From positions 132,214-196,213 of the forward strand of contig JAVSML010024609.1 in NCBI GenBank assembly GCA_038503035.1: DNA of 64,000 bases, written 5' to 3'. Origin of the DNA: Crocodylus rhombifer (lineage: Eukaryota > Chordata > Crocodylia > Crocodylidae). A program made the position numbers and the translations under genes. Within the stretch, counting starts at the first letter, position 1. The number at the start of each line of letters is the position of its first letter. This document shows, in pieces, positions 21,501-34,270 of the stretch. Below the pieces are notes generated by a model. The model did not search any database and was not told the DNA's origin. It saw only the letters and a program-made list of their open reading frames with translations.

Positions 21501-24500
21501 TGAACCTCTTATGTTGTGACAGAGTGCCCTAACCCCAAGTGATAAGGGAGACCTGGCTGACAGCACCTTTCACCCTTAGCTTCCTGGAGTTGGCCTACTT
21601 GGCAGCAAAGAGGAACACTGCAAAATCCCTGTGTCAAAAAAACAAAAAACAAAATAAAACCCCCACAAAAAAAGCAGCACGGGCATGCAGCAGGAATGCG
21701 GCTGGTAGCAGAGCCGTGCTCTAGCTGCTGGCCAGGCTCCCTGCTACTGGATTGCTGCTGCTGGAGCCCCAGGAGGCCCCCAGGACCCCAGATAAGGCTG
21801 CTGGAGCCAGCACAGGTGCTGAACCCAGTCTTCCCTACCCCACCTGGAGCATATTCTCTTGTGTTAATCCTATGGGCAGGGCATGCACTGGGGCAAAAAG
21901 GCAGTGGCATGACTTTGAACTGCTGATTTTTCATCCTGCAGCAACCATATGACCCTGCTCATGGGCATATGGCCTCAGTGAACTGCAGAATAACTTTAAA
22001 AAAAAATGTTTCCCCCTTCTTGTTGCAGAACAGCAAGGTTTGAAACAGTACAACCAGTATTTTACCATCTGTACAATATAAGAAAAATAAAGCAACTACT
22101 GGTAAATTATTTTAAATATTTTGGTGTGTTTGCATTAAAGAAGCTTAGAGCTCTTACTGATATACACCAGAGACAAATATGTGGACAGATCCCACGCTGC
22201 ATTCTGGTCCCCTCTAGGCCATCACAGAAGCAAAACAGTGCATTTCATTAAGCTGAGGAAGCAGCAGCCCATACAGAGGATGTGTTTCTTTTCATGCCTG
22301 AAATTCTGCAAATGAGAGACAATGCTGCCTCCTTGTGACACAGCTCAGCACTTCAGCTCAAAGCTAATTTGCACAGATTTAGGGTCTGATTTTTTTTATA
22401 TGCATATAATAAACATAGTTATAGCTCATGCTAATTGTCACAGTTCAAAGCTAACTACATGCTGCTATCATCAGAGGGTCTTAACTCTCAAGCCCCTCTT
22501 AATCCCACCTGCTTTCAGATTTGGGCATGGGGACCAGACTCTCACAAGCTCCTGAGATCTGGAAGAAGGCTCTTTACTATAAACACTTCCATTTAGGTAA
22601 GAACGTCCGTGTCTTTAAATCATTATTTCCATTCTTCCATCTTTCCATTCTTCAGAGTGGCTGAGCCATTCCTTGAGAGACCTGCTTAGCAAGCCCACAG
22701 AGGTTTCAGTGCACACATTGCAGCAAATGGGTCCTGCAGGGTTCTTCACGTGCCTGCCCGAAGATGTGGCTATCAGAAACTATTCTCTTTACCCTTTCCT
22801 GGGTGCATTTTCTAACAAATGTGAAAGGAACTTACCATAATACATACCCACAGCAACCAATACAATACTCACAGCAACCAACAACATAGCCTTATCAATA
22901 TCCTTAATTCATAAATTCTTTCAGGCAAATCTGGTTTAAGACCTAAATTGACATACGCCCTTCACTAATGACTGTAGCAACACTTGGATGGGCTTGGCTG
23001 AAATAACTGTAACCAGTGCAACGTCTGCATGTAGATAAACCCTTAGAAAAGCAGCTGGAAAAAAGGCACTCTAAAGCTTGGGAAGATTCACCATTTTATT
23101 GGTTTTCCAGTATGATCATTTCCCCCACCTCCCAAACCACACGGAAACTGTATGCCTCCTGTTACCTCTGACCTGATATTACACATAGGGAAAAATCCCA
23201 CACTCAAACTTTGTCTAATTTAGACTCTCCAAGCTTGGGATGTAAACTTATCTGTTTTTGTGTGAAACTACAAAGCCACCAGAATAATGTAAAAGAACGA
23301 AATTGTATCATTATGTTATTACTTAAAAAAAAAAAATAAGACAAACACAAAAGAGAAGGACAACACCTCTGGCTTCAGGGAAAGTAGACTCCCAAGTACA
23401 CTCTATATTTTTATTGTATTAATCACCAGGTTCAGTGTCAGTGTGAGATAAATACTGTTGCACAAAATGAAAAAGCAAGCAATTGCCCCTGTTTGTTAGG
23501 GTTCCTCTTGCAGTCACATTGTGGGTAGCTGAAATTCACTTTTATTTCAAATTGCAATGCACAGGTTTTTGTGACAGAGAGCTGTATATGACCCCTCTGC
23601 CAAAGCAATTACCTTTTCAAACTGCAATAGCTTGGTTCATTCTGACTTTAAATTATTGAGTCATTTATGGATGCTCTGGGCTTTTCCTGAATAAACTAGA
23701 GTGGAAGTCATTGGTATGGGGTGGGCTATAATATTGGACAAGGGCTGTGCACAACGTGTGCAGTGGGATGTAGCCCCTGTGCTCTTCCATGGTTAGAGTA
23801 CTGGCTGCTATAGCTCTATAGTGGCTCGTTGAGTATCCTCTCTGAATTTCACTCATAAGTTTTATTATTTATAATACAACAGCACTTAGAAACAGAACCT
23901 GAAGAGCACACAACCTAAATCTGAAAAGGCAAGAAAATGTTATCATCATTCCCATTTCACTAAAACATAGCGGATAGGTCCAAAAAAGACCCTAGGACTG
24001 GTCTACGGTGCTGTGGCAGCACATCCCATCTCTGGGGTAGCAGAATGAAGCACACTCTGCCCATGACCCACCTACACAAGTCCAGAGGCACTCCAAACCC
24101 AGACATATATCTATGAAGCTTCTCAGGTCTTACCCCCGCTTGTAACTGCTTTTGGACCCTTGGTCTCCATCAAGGAATTGCTGCCGGGTGTAAGTCTGGA
24201 GCATACTCACAAGCAAACTTCCCCTTAAGGAGTTAAATACCTGTGTAAAACTTGGTTCCAAGATCAGGTGCCTAGGTCCAACAGCATGATCTTTAGCCCC
24301 CCACAGCTTGACCACCACTGGAGGGCAGAAGTGGGCATAATTTGACAGCTTAAGGGAAAGTCCTCATTCAGGTTCCCATCTCTAATTCCATTGAACAGTT
24401 AATAAGAATAATGAAATATTTAGCAGGACAGGAAGCAGAAATGAGGACTGTCCCCTCTCTGATATGTGCCCCAGCCACCAGTGCATAGTATCATCTTATT

Positions 24501-24583
24501 GCTCTCTCCAGCCCAATATACAGTTAATTATATTATGCAAAGTAGAAAAGCTGCAAACAGAAGCACAAAGATCTTGCATCTAA
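21501..24583. other. Intergenic DNA, no gene recognised
   Basis: About 3 kb with no recognisable coding similarity. A 141-codon open frame on the minus strand at 21934-21509 is Ser/Cys/Gly-rich without a known domain. An A-rich tract sits near 23325. Confidence 0.45.
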
Positions 24584-24621
24584 ATGACTACAACCATAGT
24601 AGATGACTACAACCATAGTAG
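24584..24621. repeat. Perfect 19-bp tandem duplication
   Basis: ATGACTACAACCATAGTAG occurs twice in a row (24584-24602, 24603-24621) without a mismatch, a recent-looking slippage event or possibly a target duplication. Directly to its right is a SINE of the tRNA inverted-dimer family. Confidence 0.95.
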
Positions 24622-24629
24622 TTAGTTAG

Positions 24630-24765
24630 GGCCATATTCTGGGAGGTGGAAGATATGGATGCAAAACCTCCTGAAATAGGAGGTGGAGTGAACTCATATA
24701 AGTCTCTACATCTTACTTGAGTGCTTTACCCATCAATTCATTGGATAAAGGAGCCAAGACACTAT
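24630..24765. mobile_element. tRNA-derived SINE, inverted dimer remnant
   Basis: The left half ATTCTGGGAGGTGGAAGATATGGATGCAAAACCTCC corresponds to the B-box side of the SINE head. The right half GGAGTGAACTCATATAAGTCTCTACATCTTACTTGAGTGCTTTACCC reads like the same head inverted. Same layout as the copy at 13.45 kb. Confidence 0.5.
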
Positions 24766-25443
24766 CAGCTACCCTCGTGCATTATTTGGACCCTGAGCTC
24801 TGAGACATATGCAGGAGGCACAGTTGATGAAATATCTGGTCTGTGAATCTTGACCGGGATTAATGGGACATAGACACTGAGCTGGTCAATACCATCAAGA
24901 CTGAGACACTGCCCAGAAGCACAATTTTAGACTCCTGGAAGATATCCATACTGAAAATGGAGGTGTTCATGGACTGTTGAAAGCCGTGTTAAGATTTGAA
25001 GGCTGTAATTTTAGATTTGGAGTAAGGCGGCTATTATATCCTTAATTTCTGCTGTGAATCTTTGGCCTGGCATTTAATTCCCTAAAAGAGGTGGGCAATG
25101 GGCATAAGCCCCACTCTACCTTTCAACATGTTTCCAGTTGATTTAGGTAATTCCTCACTCAATATGTTGGCATTCATAGATACTTTTATGCAATGCCTAA
25201 TTGTCCCCAGTTTCTGGACAGGGAACAAGCTGTGGGTTCTGCCACAATGGTGGGAACATAAGATATTGTATGAGCCTAGTTCAGCATAGTTAATAAAACT
25301 TGCAGTCTCAATGACAAAAAAAAAATCACACTGAAGTCAATTTCTTATTTTTTTAATTGCCTGATCCACTTATGGCCCAAAGCAGAAGGCAAGGCTCAGG
25401 GAAAAGAAAGAACCTTAAAAAAGTCATCTTTCTGGTTTGCTTG

Positions 25444-26373
25444 TGTGATGGGCTAGTTGGCAGTGACCTAGCCCATGGGTTTTCAAACGGCAAAAGATGA
25501 TTGGAGGACTTGGGATTCCCTTTCCGCACCAATCAGGCCCCAGAGACTCACCCCCTCCCCCGTGTCCCATGATTGGCCCCTTGGGTCACCTGGAGGGGGA
25601 TAAAAGGAGCAGCGTGGGCTGACTCAGGAGAGACCAATGAGGAGCTTCACAGAGCTGAACCAACAGGGCAGAAGCAGTGCCCCAGAAGGGCCTGAAAGAG
25701 CAGGACCTGCAGGCAGCAGTGGGACCCTCAGCACTGGCAGCAGAGGCTCCCTGCTGGGCTCCAGGATCCCCTGGGAGAGGCTGCAGCCAGCCGGAGAGGC
25801 TCCCTCGCTTCAGCAAGGATCTGAGCAGTGACCTGAGGTTCTCAGCTCTGCTTCCAGCTCCTTTAATCAAAGGCCAGGCAGCTTGACATAAGGCCAGGGC
25901 TCTGGGAAGGTCAAGACCCCTAGCAGACTGGAGCAGTGTCACTGCTGGTGGCTGTGTGGTGACTTTTCTGCTTACCATGTGGAAGATGTGAGTTCAAGGT
26001 GCAGCTGGGGTGACTAGCAAAAAGCAAATCTTCTTGCCGTGGAAAGGGGCCATTGTGCTTTTGCCCCCTCCAGGTATCTAGGCCCTATATTTTCTTGTCA
26101 TTTGATACTTTGTATTTTGTGCCTTTTCATATTTCACCAACCCATAGTGTTCGTTCTGCTGTTTGTGTTTTGTATTTTGTTAACCCTGTCTTTTGTCAGT
26201 GATTGTAAGTGTCTAACCTTTGTTGAATCCTTCCCCCTTGGGGCATTTTAGTGTCCACTATACCCTCTGATTTATGCCTGTTATGTTCCCAGTATTAAAA
26301 AGTATATGGTTAAGTCCCCATTGGTGGTCTGGCTCTGCCCTATAGGGGGAGGTGAGTCCCTACACCTCCCACA
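25444..26373 (+). mobile_element. Probable LTR of an endogenous retrovirus-like element
   Basis: The stretch begins TGTGATGGGCTAG and has promoter-like parts in order: ATTGG boxes (inverted CCAAT) around 25499 and 25572, a TATA-like GGATAAAAGGAG at about 25599, a T/G-rich stretch, and ATTAAA at about 26294 as a possible poly(A) signal. It then runs to CCTACACCTCCCACA at 26373. A 7-base direct repeat GCTTGTG lies at 25439-25445 and 26376-26382, close to but not exactly abutting TG..CA ends. The layout fits a solo LTR of about 0.93 kb, but the right border is not resolved. No viral gene is present. Confidence 0.45.
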
Positions 26374-26382
26374 GTGCTTGTG

Positions 26383-27069
26383 CACCTGCTTTGATCCCTT
26401 CAATTGGAGAGGGGGTACCTCTTGGAGTACTGCCCAGGTTACACTTGAATTGCTAAAGACAATTTGGGCTAAATACAAATATTCAAAAAGCCTGAGCTGA
26501 TTCAATCTTTGCAGGTTAGTCCAAAGATTGAACCAAGTTGCAAGTGAACAATCATTCACTTTTGATTCTGGAACTGCAGGCCAGAAGCTGGGGTGTGATA
26601 GAGAGAGCCCTCCCTTCCCTTCTTCAGTGATGAGCTGAGCAGTGGGGGTGGGCAGGCCCTGGCAGACTGAGTATGATTGGGGCAGGGTTTAAACGCCCAC
26701 CATGGCCTGCAGAGACCCCTGCCAGGGTGTGCCTGGAGGGGGAGGGGAGAAGCAGCCTTTGCCAGGCTTTTAGGAACAGTGGGGCGGGAGTGTGGACAGA
26801 TTCTGGCCACGGCCTACACTCCTCACCCCTGGCCAGGCAGAGCCTGGCTAGGGTCACGTGGGGTGAGAGGGCAGAGAGGAGGGGAATAAACTCCCTCCCT
26901 GCCGCCTTTGTCTCAGGGGGCCATGCCAGGCTGGCATCTGGCTATGCCCCAATCCTGCTAGAGAGCAGGGGGGTGGGGCCAGACCTGCTCTCTGGAGCAG
27001 ACAGAACAGCTCAGGCCAGCCCAGGCCTAAAAAGCATGCTGGGACATTTGGGGACTGTGATTTAACTTG
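26383..27069. other. GC-rich intergenic DNA, unclassified
   Basis: GC-rich stretch, notably 26560-27060, with long but unrecognisable open frames on both strands. Likely repeat-derived, family unknown. Confidence 0.35.
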
Positions 27070-27075
27070 GACCAG

Positions 27076-27315
27076 TGTGGCAGGGCACTGCCACGTTAAG
27101 AGCCAAGTCAAGTAGCCAGCAAGTACTTGATTGCGGTGCCTATTTTAGAACCATGGCTGCCAATATAAACTGAGCAGTTTTGCCACTGACATCCAGGAAA
27201 CATTACCTGGCTGAGCTGCTGTATGAAAACATCTACAGATAGCCACAGGAGGCTTATGGTCCTGGGCACAACCTAAAACTGCTCCAGTGGTGTGGGATCC
27301 TCCAGGAAAATAACA
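27076..27315. mobile_element. Possible short solo LTR with 6-bp target duplication
   Basis: The 240-bp segment starts TGTGGCAGGGCACTGCC and ends AATAACA. It is flanked on both sides by the six bases GACCAG (27070-27075, 27316-27321). TG..CA ends plus a perfect 6-bp flank repeat are what a retroviral or LTR-retrotransposon integration leaves. A TATAAA lies near 27165. No clear poly(A) signal was seen, and the length is short for an LTR, so this stays tentative. Confidence 0.38.
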
Positions 27316-27419
27316 GACCAGTTGACACTCTGGTGGAAGGCAGATCAGGGCACTTCAATAACCCCTAGCCCCCACATCACTGTAGGTAGCAATTGGGGCC
27401 AGACATGGCCACTGGAGCC

Positions 27420-27560
27420 CCCACTGGGGAAGGAAGCCCCATAGCCCCAGTGAGGGGGTTGAAGATGTGGAGCCCCAGTAAGGGTAAGCCCTAGTGAAAG
27501 GGTATAGATGGAGAGCCCCAGTGATGGGGTGGATGTGGAGCCCCAGTGAGGGGGGAAACA
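27420..27560. repeat. Degenerate minisatellite-like repeats
   Basis: GAGCCCCAGTGA-type units of roughly 30-40 bases recur at about 27441, 27469, 27511 and 27538, each followed by GGGG and GATGTGGA or a variant. Long minus-strand open frames across 27355-28035 are a by-product of this repetition. Confidence 0.7.
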
Positions 27561-28135
27561 GAGGGCTGGGAGCCTGGTGTGTGCGTGAGAGAGTTTGTAT
27601 AGAGTTGCCCTGGGAGGGTCCAGGGCAAGCTTGACCCTGGTTGGGTAACTGGCTGGCTACCACCCTGGCGAGGGTTGCAGGAGAGGCCCAAATGACAGTA
27701 CGTCTGCCACCCAAGGTGTGTACTAGATAAAGCAAATGGCCAAAGGGGTCCTCTGCGAGAGGAAGCAAGGAGGTACAAGTTGTTAATGCATGAAAGAGAC
27801 CCTGGGAGAGGGGATGGAGTGTGAGACGCCCTAGTGAGAGGAGGGTGGTATGAATGCATGTATCTGAGGCCTGACAACAGGGGCTAAACCTGGTCCAGCT
27901 GTAGGCAGGGAGCATTATGTCACCTGGATGCCATCTGCGAGGCTTGGCCTGCTGTGTAGGGGAGGAATAGAGCTGCAGAGGGTGCCCCCTAGCATCGGGG
28001 CAAGAATGGGCAGCCTCCCACCTAGTCACAACCAATTAAGAAACAAGAAGGCATGGCAGATGAGTGAGGCAGGTGGCTGGCCCAGAAACTGGTGGGTGAG
28101 CCCATAGGAAGGTCCTGTGTTACAGCCAGGAAGGG

Positions 28136-28326
28136 CTCGGAGCAGAAGTTGCATAAACTGTTTTGATCCAAACCAGTTAAGTCTCATACTATATTCAACC
28201 AAGTTTATCTTAAACCAGTTTCAGCCATTTTGAAACTGGTTTATGTGCACTGAACTTCTGTTCCGTTACAAGTTTAAACCAGTTTCTGATCACTTAAACC
28301 GGTTTATGTGCAACTTCTGTCCCCAG
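28136..28326. mobile_element. Short inverted-repeat element (AAACCAGTTT family), copy 1
   Basis: The left end is CTCGGAGCAGAAGTTGCATAAAC. The right end, reversed, is CTGGGGACAGAAGTTGCACATAAAC. These terminal inverted repeats agree over about 20 bases. The interior is built from AAACCAGTTT and its near-palindromic variants. No coding capacity. Other members are at 43485, 46385, 56050 and 58265. Confidence 0.7.
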
Positions 28327-31300
28327 CTAATTTGAGTTACTATGTAAGCGAGTAATTCTTACTTCATCCAAAATAATTCACTGCCCCAAGTCTGGGATCA
28401 GTGAATAAATATCTTATATGACAAGGCTAACCAATGTAGAACTTATGGCTGGGTGACATTGGGCAAAAATGCTCACAGCAGGCTCAAGCAATTCCCATTC
28501 ACTTCAGTCTGAGAAGAGTAAGACCAATGCTGAGCAGCTCTGAAATTTCTATTTTATATTGTTCACATGATAAATAGTGAAGAGTTGCTATTGTCTATTT
28601 ACAGAAGGTGAAACAGAAGTACAGGACTGAAGCATCTTATATACACACAGGGAACCAATGCCAGAGCTGAAAAGAAGCTCAGGTCATCTGACTGTCATGC
28701 TCACATATTGCCTCAGATGATACTTCCTTGCCCCATCACAGGCCTCACTCAACTTAGTTTTTTTTTTTTTAAACTACTAGAACTATTCAAATTATTTTAG
28801 TTTTAAAGCATCTTTTTTGAGAATAAAGTAATAGTGGCAGCTTGATTTAATAATTCCGACCACCGACCTCATCATAAAGCACATGAAAAACTATTAAACC
28901 TGAGATTTTCAGGATTCATAGAGGATTTTGAACAAACATTGACTACTAATCGTACAGTTTGGAGATGACTTCCCCATTTACTGAAAGACTGTCATTCTTC
29001 TTTTGAAGGCCTGCTGCTGATGATGACAAGTAAGATCCATAATGACTCCTGTAGCTCCCACTCAGGATTGGTAAGTGACAGAGTACCGTTAATACACATA
29101 GATTTCAAGTCCCACTTAAAATATGAATTAAACACAAATTATTTGCTGCGAAGGTGAAAGGAGAGATTATATGAACTACGAAAGAACAAAATGCAATTTG
29201 TGAGATGCGTGCAGAACTTTTTCTCCAAGCCACTGAATTTGTTCATATGTTGTTTTCTTCCAAAACATTTAAGCCAAATTGCCATTTCTAGACTTTCTCT
29301 GAAAGGAATCCATGTCTGGATTCCTCCCACTTGCATTTCAAAGAACAAGCAAATTGCAAGTGGCTTTAGACTGTTGTTATGTTCATAGGGCAGATCTTTC
29401 GGAGGCAAGGTCTGAGGAGGAAAAGACTTGACTATATAGCAACACTGCAAGAGCTTACTGACTTTTTTAGTGTTAAACTTTCAAGACTCATGCAAGCACA
29501 CTCTAGTTGAACAGCATATTTAACAGGGTCTCTTTATCAACACACCTGTGCAAATAAGAGGGGAAAATGCTATCTCCTCTATTGCAGATGGAGAAATTGA
29601 GGCAGAATGAGACTGTTTGACTGCTCCCAGAATACAGTCCTCCTAGTTTCCAACCCCTCGCCCAGTCAAGAAAAGAAAAGCAAGAATTTTTAGTTTTAAT
29701 ACTGTTTTATCAGAAGCATCTTGAATAGATTCGTGTGCCTGAGGAGTGGAGCACATGCAGACTCAAACCAAAGACCAGTAAACATCCATTCCAGCTGAAA
29801 GTGCCTGGAGCATCCATTTCACTTTATTTCTGAAGTGGATTTAGGCTGAACACATTTGGATAAGTGCTCAAAGCTGTCTGCACATTCATCTACAATTGAG
29901 AATGGTAACTACGACGTATTTTTTAGTACAGCTGTAAGAATAAGTATGCTCTTACAATTTGTATGGTTCATTCTTGATGTGTTAGACTCGAATGTGAAAA
30001 AGTGTAAAGTTTTGTTTTTTTTAAACCAGTGTCTCAACAGCTCTGTTTAGGTTATTGGAACCAAAATCTGTTCCCATCCCCCCCATTCCTCCCCCAACTT
30101 CAGAGACAGGACAGAATTTGGCATCTGTTTTCAAAAATATTTATTGGTCAATAAGAAACTAGCATATTTTTGTATACAAGCTATCCTCCTGTTCCTTCCC
30201 CATCAATAATTTCTACTGAGCCTACTCCACTGTTATTTAGCTTCTTGGATTTTTATGCCCATTGTTTTTTGGATGGCCTAGGCATTGCTTTTTCACCAGG
30301 AAAGTTAGCCAAGAAGTACGGTACAAATCCATTAGCCACACTAGAATTAACCTGCCACAAGTTACTTTCACCACCACCCCACCACCCCCTTCCTGCTAGA
30401 TGAGAACACAGTATGGAGTGAGATGTTTAATGTTATTAGGAGTGACTGATGATAAAGCCAGTGAGTGATCTGATTTTTCCTCACTTTGCAGATCTGGGGA
30501 GAGGATAGGCAGATGCATGTGAGGCCTCTACAAATTACAATCAGGGTTTGGGCAACTTGTGTGTTTTATTCCAGAATTCACGAGGTTTTCCAGAGGCATA
30601 AAGTCTATAACCCTTGAGTGTTTTATATAGATGTGTACACTATGGATAGTTCAGTAAGGAACTACTAGGAATGCATCTACAAGAGTTTTATCCAATTCAA
30701 CTGGCTTACTCATGCTAGTTATTGAATAGGGTAGTGAACACCAGATGGACATTATCTTTGTTCAGGAATCTCTGGCAAGCTATTAATGCTCAACACCCTG
30801 GCAGCAGCATTACCCTCAGGAACAATGTGTAGTCAGCTCTTGTGATTGTATTGTGACTCATGATATTTGGTACCTTACTAAAAGCACTAGCTCCTAATGG
30901 GAAAAAAAAATCATACAAAAAAAAAATCTCAGCTTTCATTTTTTAAGTACATTTCTAGCATTCATGAAGACAAAGTAAGTGTTTAAGGGATTCAGAAGCT
31001 AGACAATGGACAAAAAGATAACCTCTTAAAAAAAAACAAAACACACAAAACAAAACAAGAAATCTCATGTGTTTAAACTATTGGGTTCAACAACATTGGA
31101 ATTCTCACTACTTTAAAAGACTTGGGAGAAAATTCTTTAGCTGACTACAGTGACTCTCCAAAAAGAAGCTAACTTGCAAAACTAGGAAGATGCAGCTTTT
31201 TTTTTTTGAAAGAGTGATCATAGCTTTGGGTGGATCTAGGATTCTGAAGAGGCCGTGGCACCATCATGTATAATATAACACATTTTTCTCCTGTTAAAAA

Positions 31301-31886
31301 GAAACTAGAAGCTTTGGTAATATGCTAGGACACTACTACTATGTCATTCAGTTTAAGATCAAAGTAAAAACAAATATAACTACTGGAATATGCACTGATT
31401 TGCTAGATTACATGCAATGTTTTTTAAAAATACAAAAAATTGCCACAATTCTTGTAATCAAAAGAAATTCTTCTCATTAGCCCTGCAGTCATTATAGTTA
31501 AATGAATGTCCCTTATTCAGATTCATAAAAACAAAATTTAGAGTCCTTGAGCATCTTGACAGTGCCTCCAACACTTCACTAGAAGTCATTTTTACACCTG
31601 ACTCCATATTACCACACCCAAGTTAAGGTTTTAAGCTAGAGCTAAAGTCTGCAGGGCTGTGCCATTGAAGAAAGATGTTGCCAGGAATGGCTAACAGACA
31701 GCACAAATTACAGAAAAATGGATAACTTGAATAGTGGAGCATCAAGACCATTAAAAAAGATAGAGATTCAATAACACCTGTGAACCAGCAGGAGTTAGGG
31801 AGATGCCAATGAGCCATGAATGTGGCAGTGACCTGGTTGTGTCTCTTGGCAATAAAAGATTGCATCTGCTTAAAAGAAATGTTTGC
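28327..31886. other. Intergenic DNA, no gene recognised
   Basis: About 3.5 kb of mostly AT-rich sequence. No known domain in any frame, no clear transposon ends. Poly(A)/poly(T) tracts lie at about 28761, 30901 and 31198. A short stretch near 28488 (CAATTCCCATTCACTTCAGT) resembles a motif common in reptile interspersed repeats. Confidence 0.45.
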
Positions 31887-31891
31887 TAAAG

Positions 31892-32619
31892 TGTCTTGTG
31901 ATGGTTAAACCAGAATTTCTGCTGCTTATCTATGCATCGCAAAATGTATTACAGCTAAAAAGTGTAGAGTTTAAAGGAAACGGTTTGTGGTAAAGCGCTT
32001 GCTAGGCTCTGTGATGTTCAAACCAGGCATTTCCTGTAATTTGTTGATGCATTATAAAATGTATTCCATAGCTAAGAGTTTAATTAAAGTTTAAAACCTA
32101 GTTAAAGCTGGCTTTGTTAGCAATGGCGCAGCTGAAATTAATCCTATAAGGAAAACAAAGGCTTGTACTGCTATTGGTTAGTCATAAGAAAATTTTGCAG
32201 TATAAAGATTATAAGTAGCTGTGAGCTAACAGTATAGTTCAAAAGTTAGAAAATTTGCTAGCACATCCAGGAATCAACAGTGTAGCAGACAAAGCCATAA
32301 TTTTAAGAAGCTGTTAACCTAGACGTTGTAGGCCAGTGAATTTTAAAGAGCCCAAAGACTGAATACCAGGGTCCTTCCCAGTACCCCCTTGGACACTGCA
32401 GATTGGGGATGCCTGACTTCACTGGATTTTGAGAGGCTTGTCATATACCAGACAAAGGGGACTGCCGATAAGTTGCCGACTCGAAATTTTACTGTCTGTC
32501 ATTGTTGTATTGTTATGCTTTGTGTGCTGTGTGTTTGTTAGATCAATAAACCTTTCTTACCTTTTTACCCCCAACCACTCTCAATCTTGAACCCTCCCTC
32601 TGCGGGCAGCTGGGACACA
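31892..32619 (+). mobile_element. Solo LTR (endogenous retrovirus-like), 728 bp
   Basis: Starts TGTCTTGTG and ends GGGACACA. The flanking five bases are TAAAG (31887-31891) and TGAAG (32620-32624), a target duplication with one transition. Inside, in LTR order, are an inverted CCAAT (ATTGG, 32173), a TATA box TATAAAG at 32201, and the poly(A) signal AATAAA at 32545 in GATCAATAAACC, followed by a T/C-rich and a G/T-containing stretch. That gives U3 of about 0.34 kb, R of about 0.34 kb and a short U5. No internal viral sequence lies on either side, so it is a solo LTR left after recombination. Confidence 0.78.
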
Positions 32620-32624
32620 TGAAG

Positions 32625-34270
32625 TAAGTTGACTCTTTCAGACCTGCCTGAATAGAAATTATTCTACCTTTCCTTGGCAGGTGGTTTTAGAGTTTGGGTG
32701 AAGCAGGACTCAGCAGGAGTGCAGACTTCACCCCCTTGGATCACCTTTGCACCAACCTCCCCTGTAAGAGTACTTCAAGGCTATCTCCTAGGCCCCAATA
32801 CCTGAACATTTCTGAGTTTTGCCACTACCTGATCCACTTGATAACTCCACCTGATAACTTCAGTTTGGCATGGATCAAGCCCTGCACTTTATCTAGGAAA
32901 GTTCTGCTTTTCAGAGCAGGAGGAATTATTTTTCACCACTACTAGGAAGCTTGCAGGGGTAATCATGGTAAGTACTATGCCATCCTTGAAGACCATGAGA
33001 CTCCCATGTTATGATGTGTTAAAAGGAATAGCTGGGGGGAAGGCAATTACATTTCACCATCAATAGTGTAACTAGGTATGTGTGAACAATGCATGGACTT
33101 GAGGCGGGGGGATCACATAAATTTATGGTGGCTAGTGCAAACGAACAGTCTACCATTGCCTCTCAGGATGCAAAAAAACTGCTTGTTACACCTCTGATCA
33201 CCATTCCTGAACTACGTTTTACAGTTATCAAGATCACCACAGTTACTAAGCATTTTGGGATACACCTACAAGAACACTCCTACAAAGAAACATTACCAGG
33301 AAGTATTGTTTACTGGAAATAAACAATTGTTCTCTGAAATAAGAGGTATTGAGCTCTCTCAGGTAAGGTTTAAATCACACAATAGTCTCAGTGAAATCAT
33401 TAAGCACGTATCAGTACAAAATTTGACAACAGCTAGAGAAATGAAAAAAAATTCCATCAGAAGTGTTAATGAGGGAGAGCTTTGATGATGTTTTGAAGTC
33501 TGGCACTGGAGGGAGAAGATGACTTTTGAAATATAGACGATGGTACTGAGTTACCCTGAAAAATTTTATAGGGTAAACCTGTTTTAGCACATTCCAGTTC
33601 TGAAGACGGAAGAAACCTTCCTTCTAGATGAAAAGAAATATAATTAGCAACTGGGAAAAAAGCATCAAGAGGTGAAATGGATTAACTGATGCTTTCAAAT
33701 TGAAGTATTAAATATCTCCAGAATGCTTATATTTAAAGTACAAACAATATGCCAATGACTTTTACTTGAACAGAATTATTATGCTTCTGCGGTCATTAAT
33801 TTTAACATTTCAGAAAAATAAAGGTAGCAGCATTTGTTTGCCACTGGCACTTGCCGTCAATTACTGGAGAGAAAAGACAGTGCTAGCAATTTGTTTGCCT
33901 TGTAGCACTGAAATTTAGTCTGATCTGTAATTACAAATCCTCAAGGAATTTATATACTTTTCAGTTATAAGGCTTTGTAAAATAGAGGAAATGTGAAGGT
34001 AAGGGCTGGAATCGACACCTTAGACACTTAGGCCAGGTACAGGTGTCACACTTATTGTGTGATAAGCACACAGAAAGTGCTCTACAGCCATAACCGAACC
34101 AACAGTCAGGGCACAGAGTGCTATAAATGACCGACTCCACTCTAACCCTGGATGGATGTGGTATCAGAGTACAGCACTGTAGGTAAGAGTGCTGTATCGA
34201 ACATCTTTACCAGTTCCCGTTGCAACTGACATTAGGTTGTATTCTGTCAGCATGCCATGGGGCTTTGTAG
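32625..34270. other. Intergenic DNA; possible decayed short DNA element at 34.0-34.25 kb
   Basis: No gene recognised. The part around 34020-34250 starts CCAGGTACAGGTGTCACAC and has short inverted repeats such as CACACTTATTGTGTG, as in small inverted-repeat elements, but its ends were not matched. Confidence 0.35.

Noticed and set aside
21509..21934. 141-codon minus-strand frame
   Set aside because: Cys/Ser/Gly-rich with no domain, and overlapped by frames on the plus strand of similar length.
25586..25978. 130-codon minus-strand frame
   Set aside because: Lies within the LTR-like stretch downstream of its TATA-like motif, on the opposite strand. No recognised domain.
27355..28035. 226-codon minus-strand open frame
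   Set aside because: It runs over GAGCCCCAGTGAGGGG-type repeats and GC-rich DNA. The product is rich in Pro, Ser, His and Leu with no known domain, and there is a comparable frame in another phase. Best explained by repeat composition.
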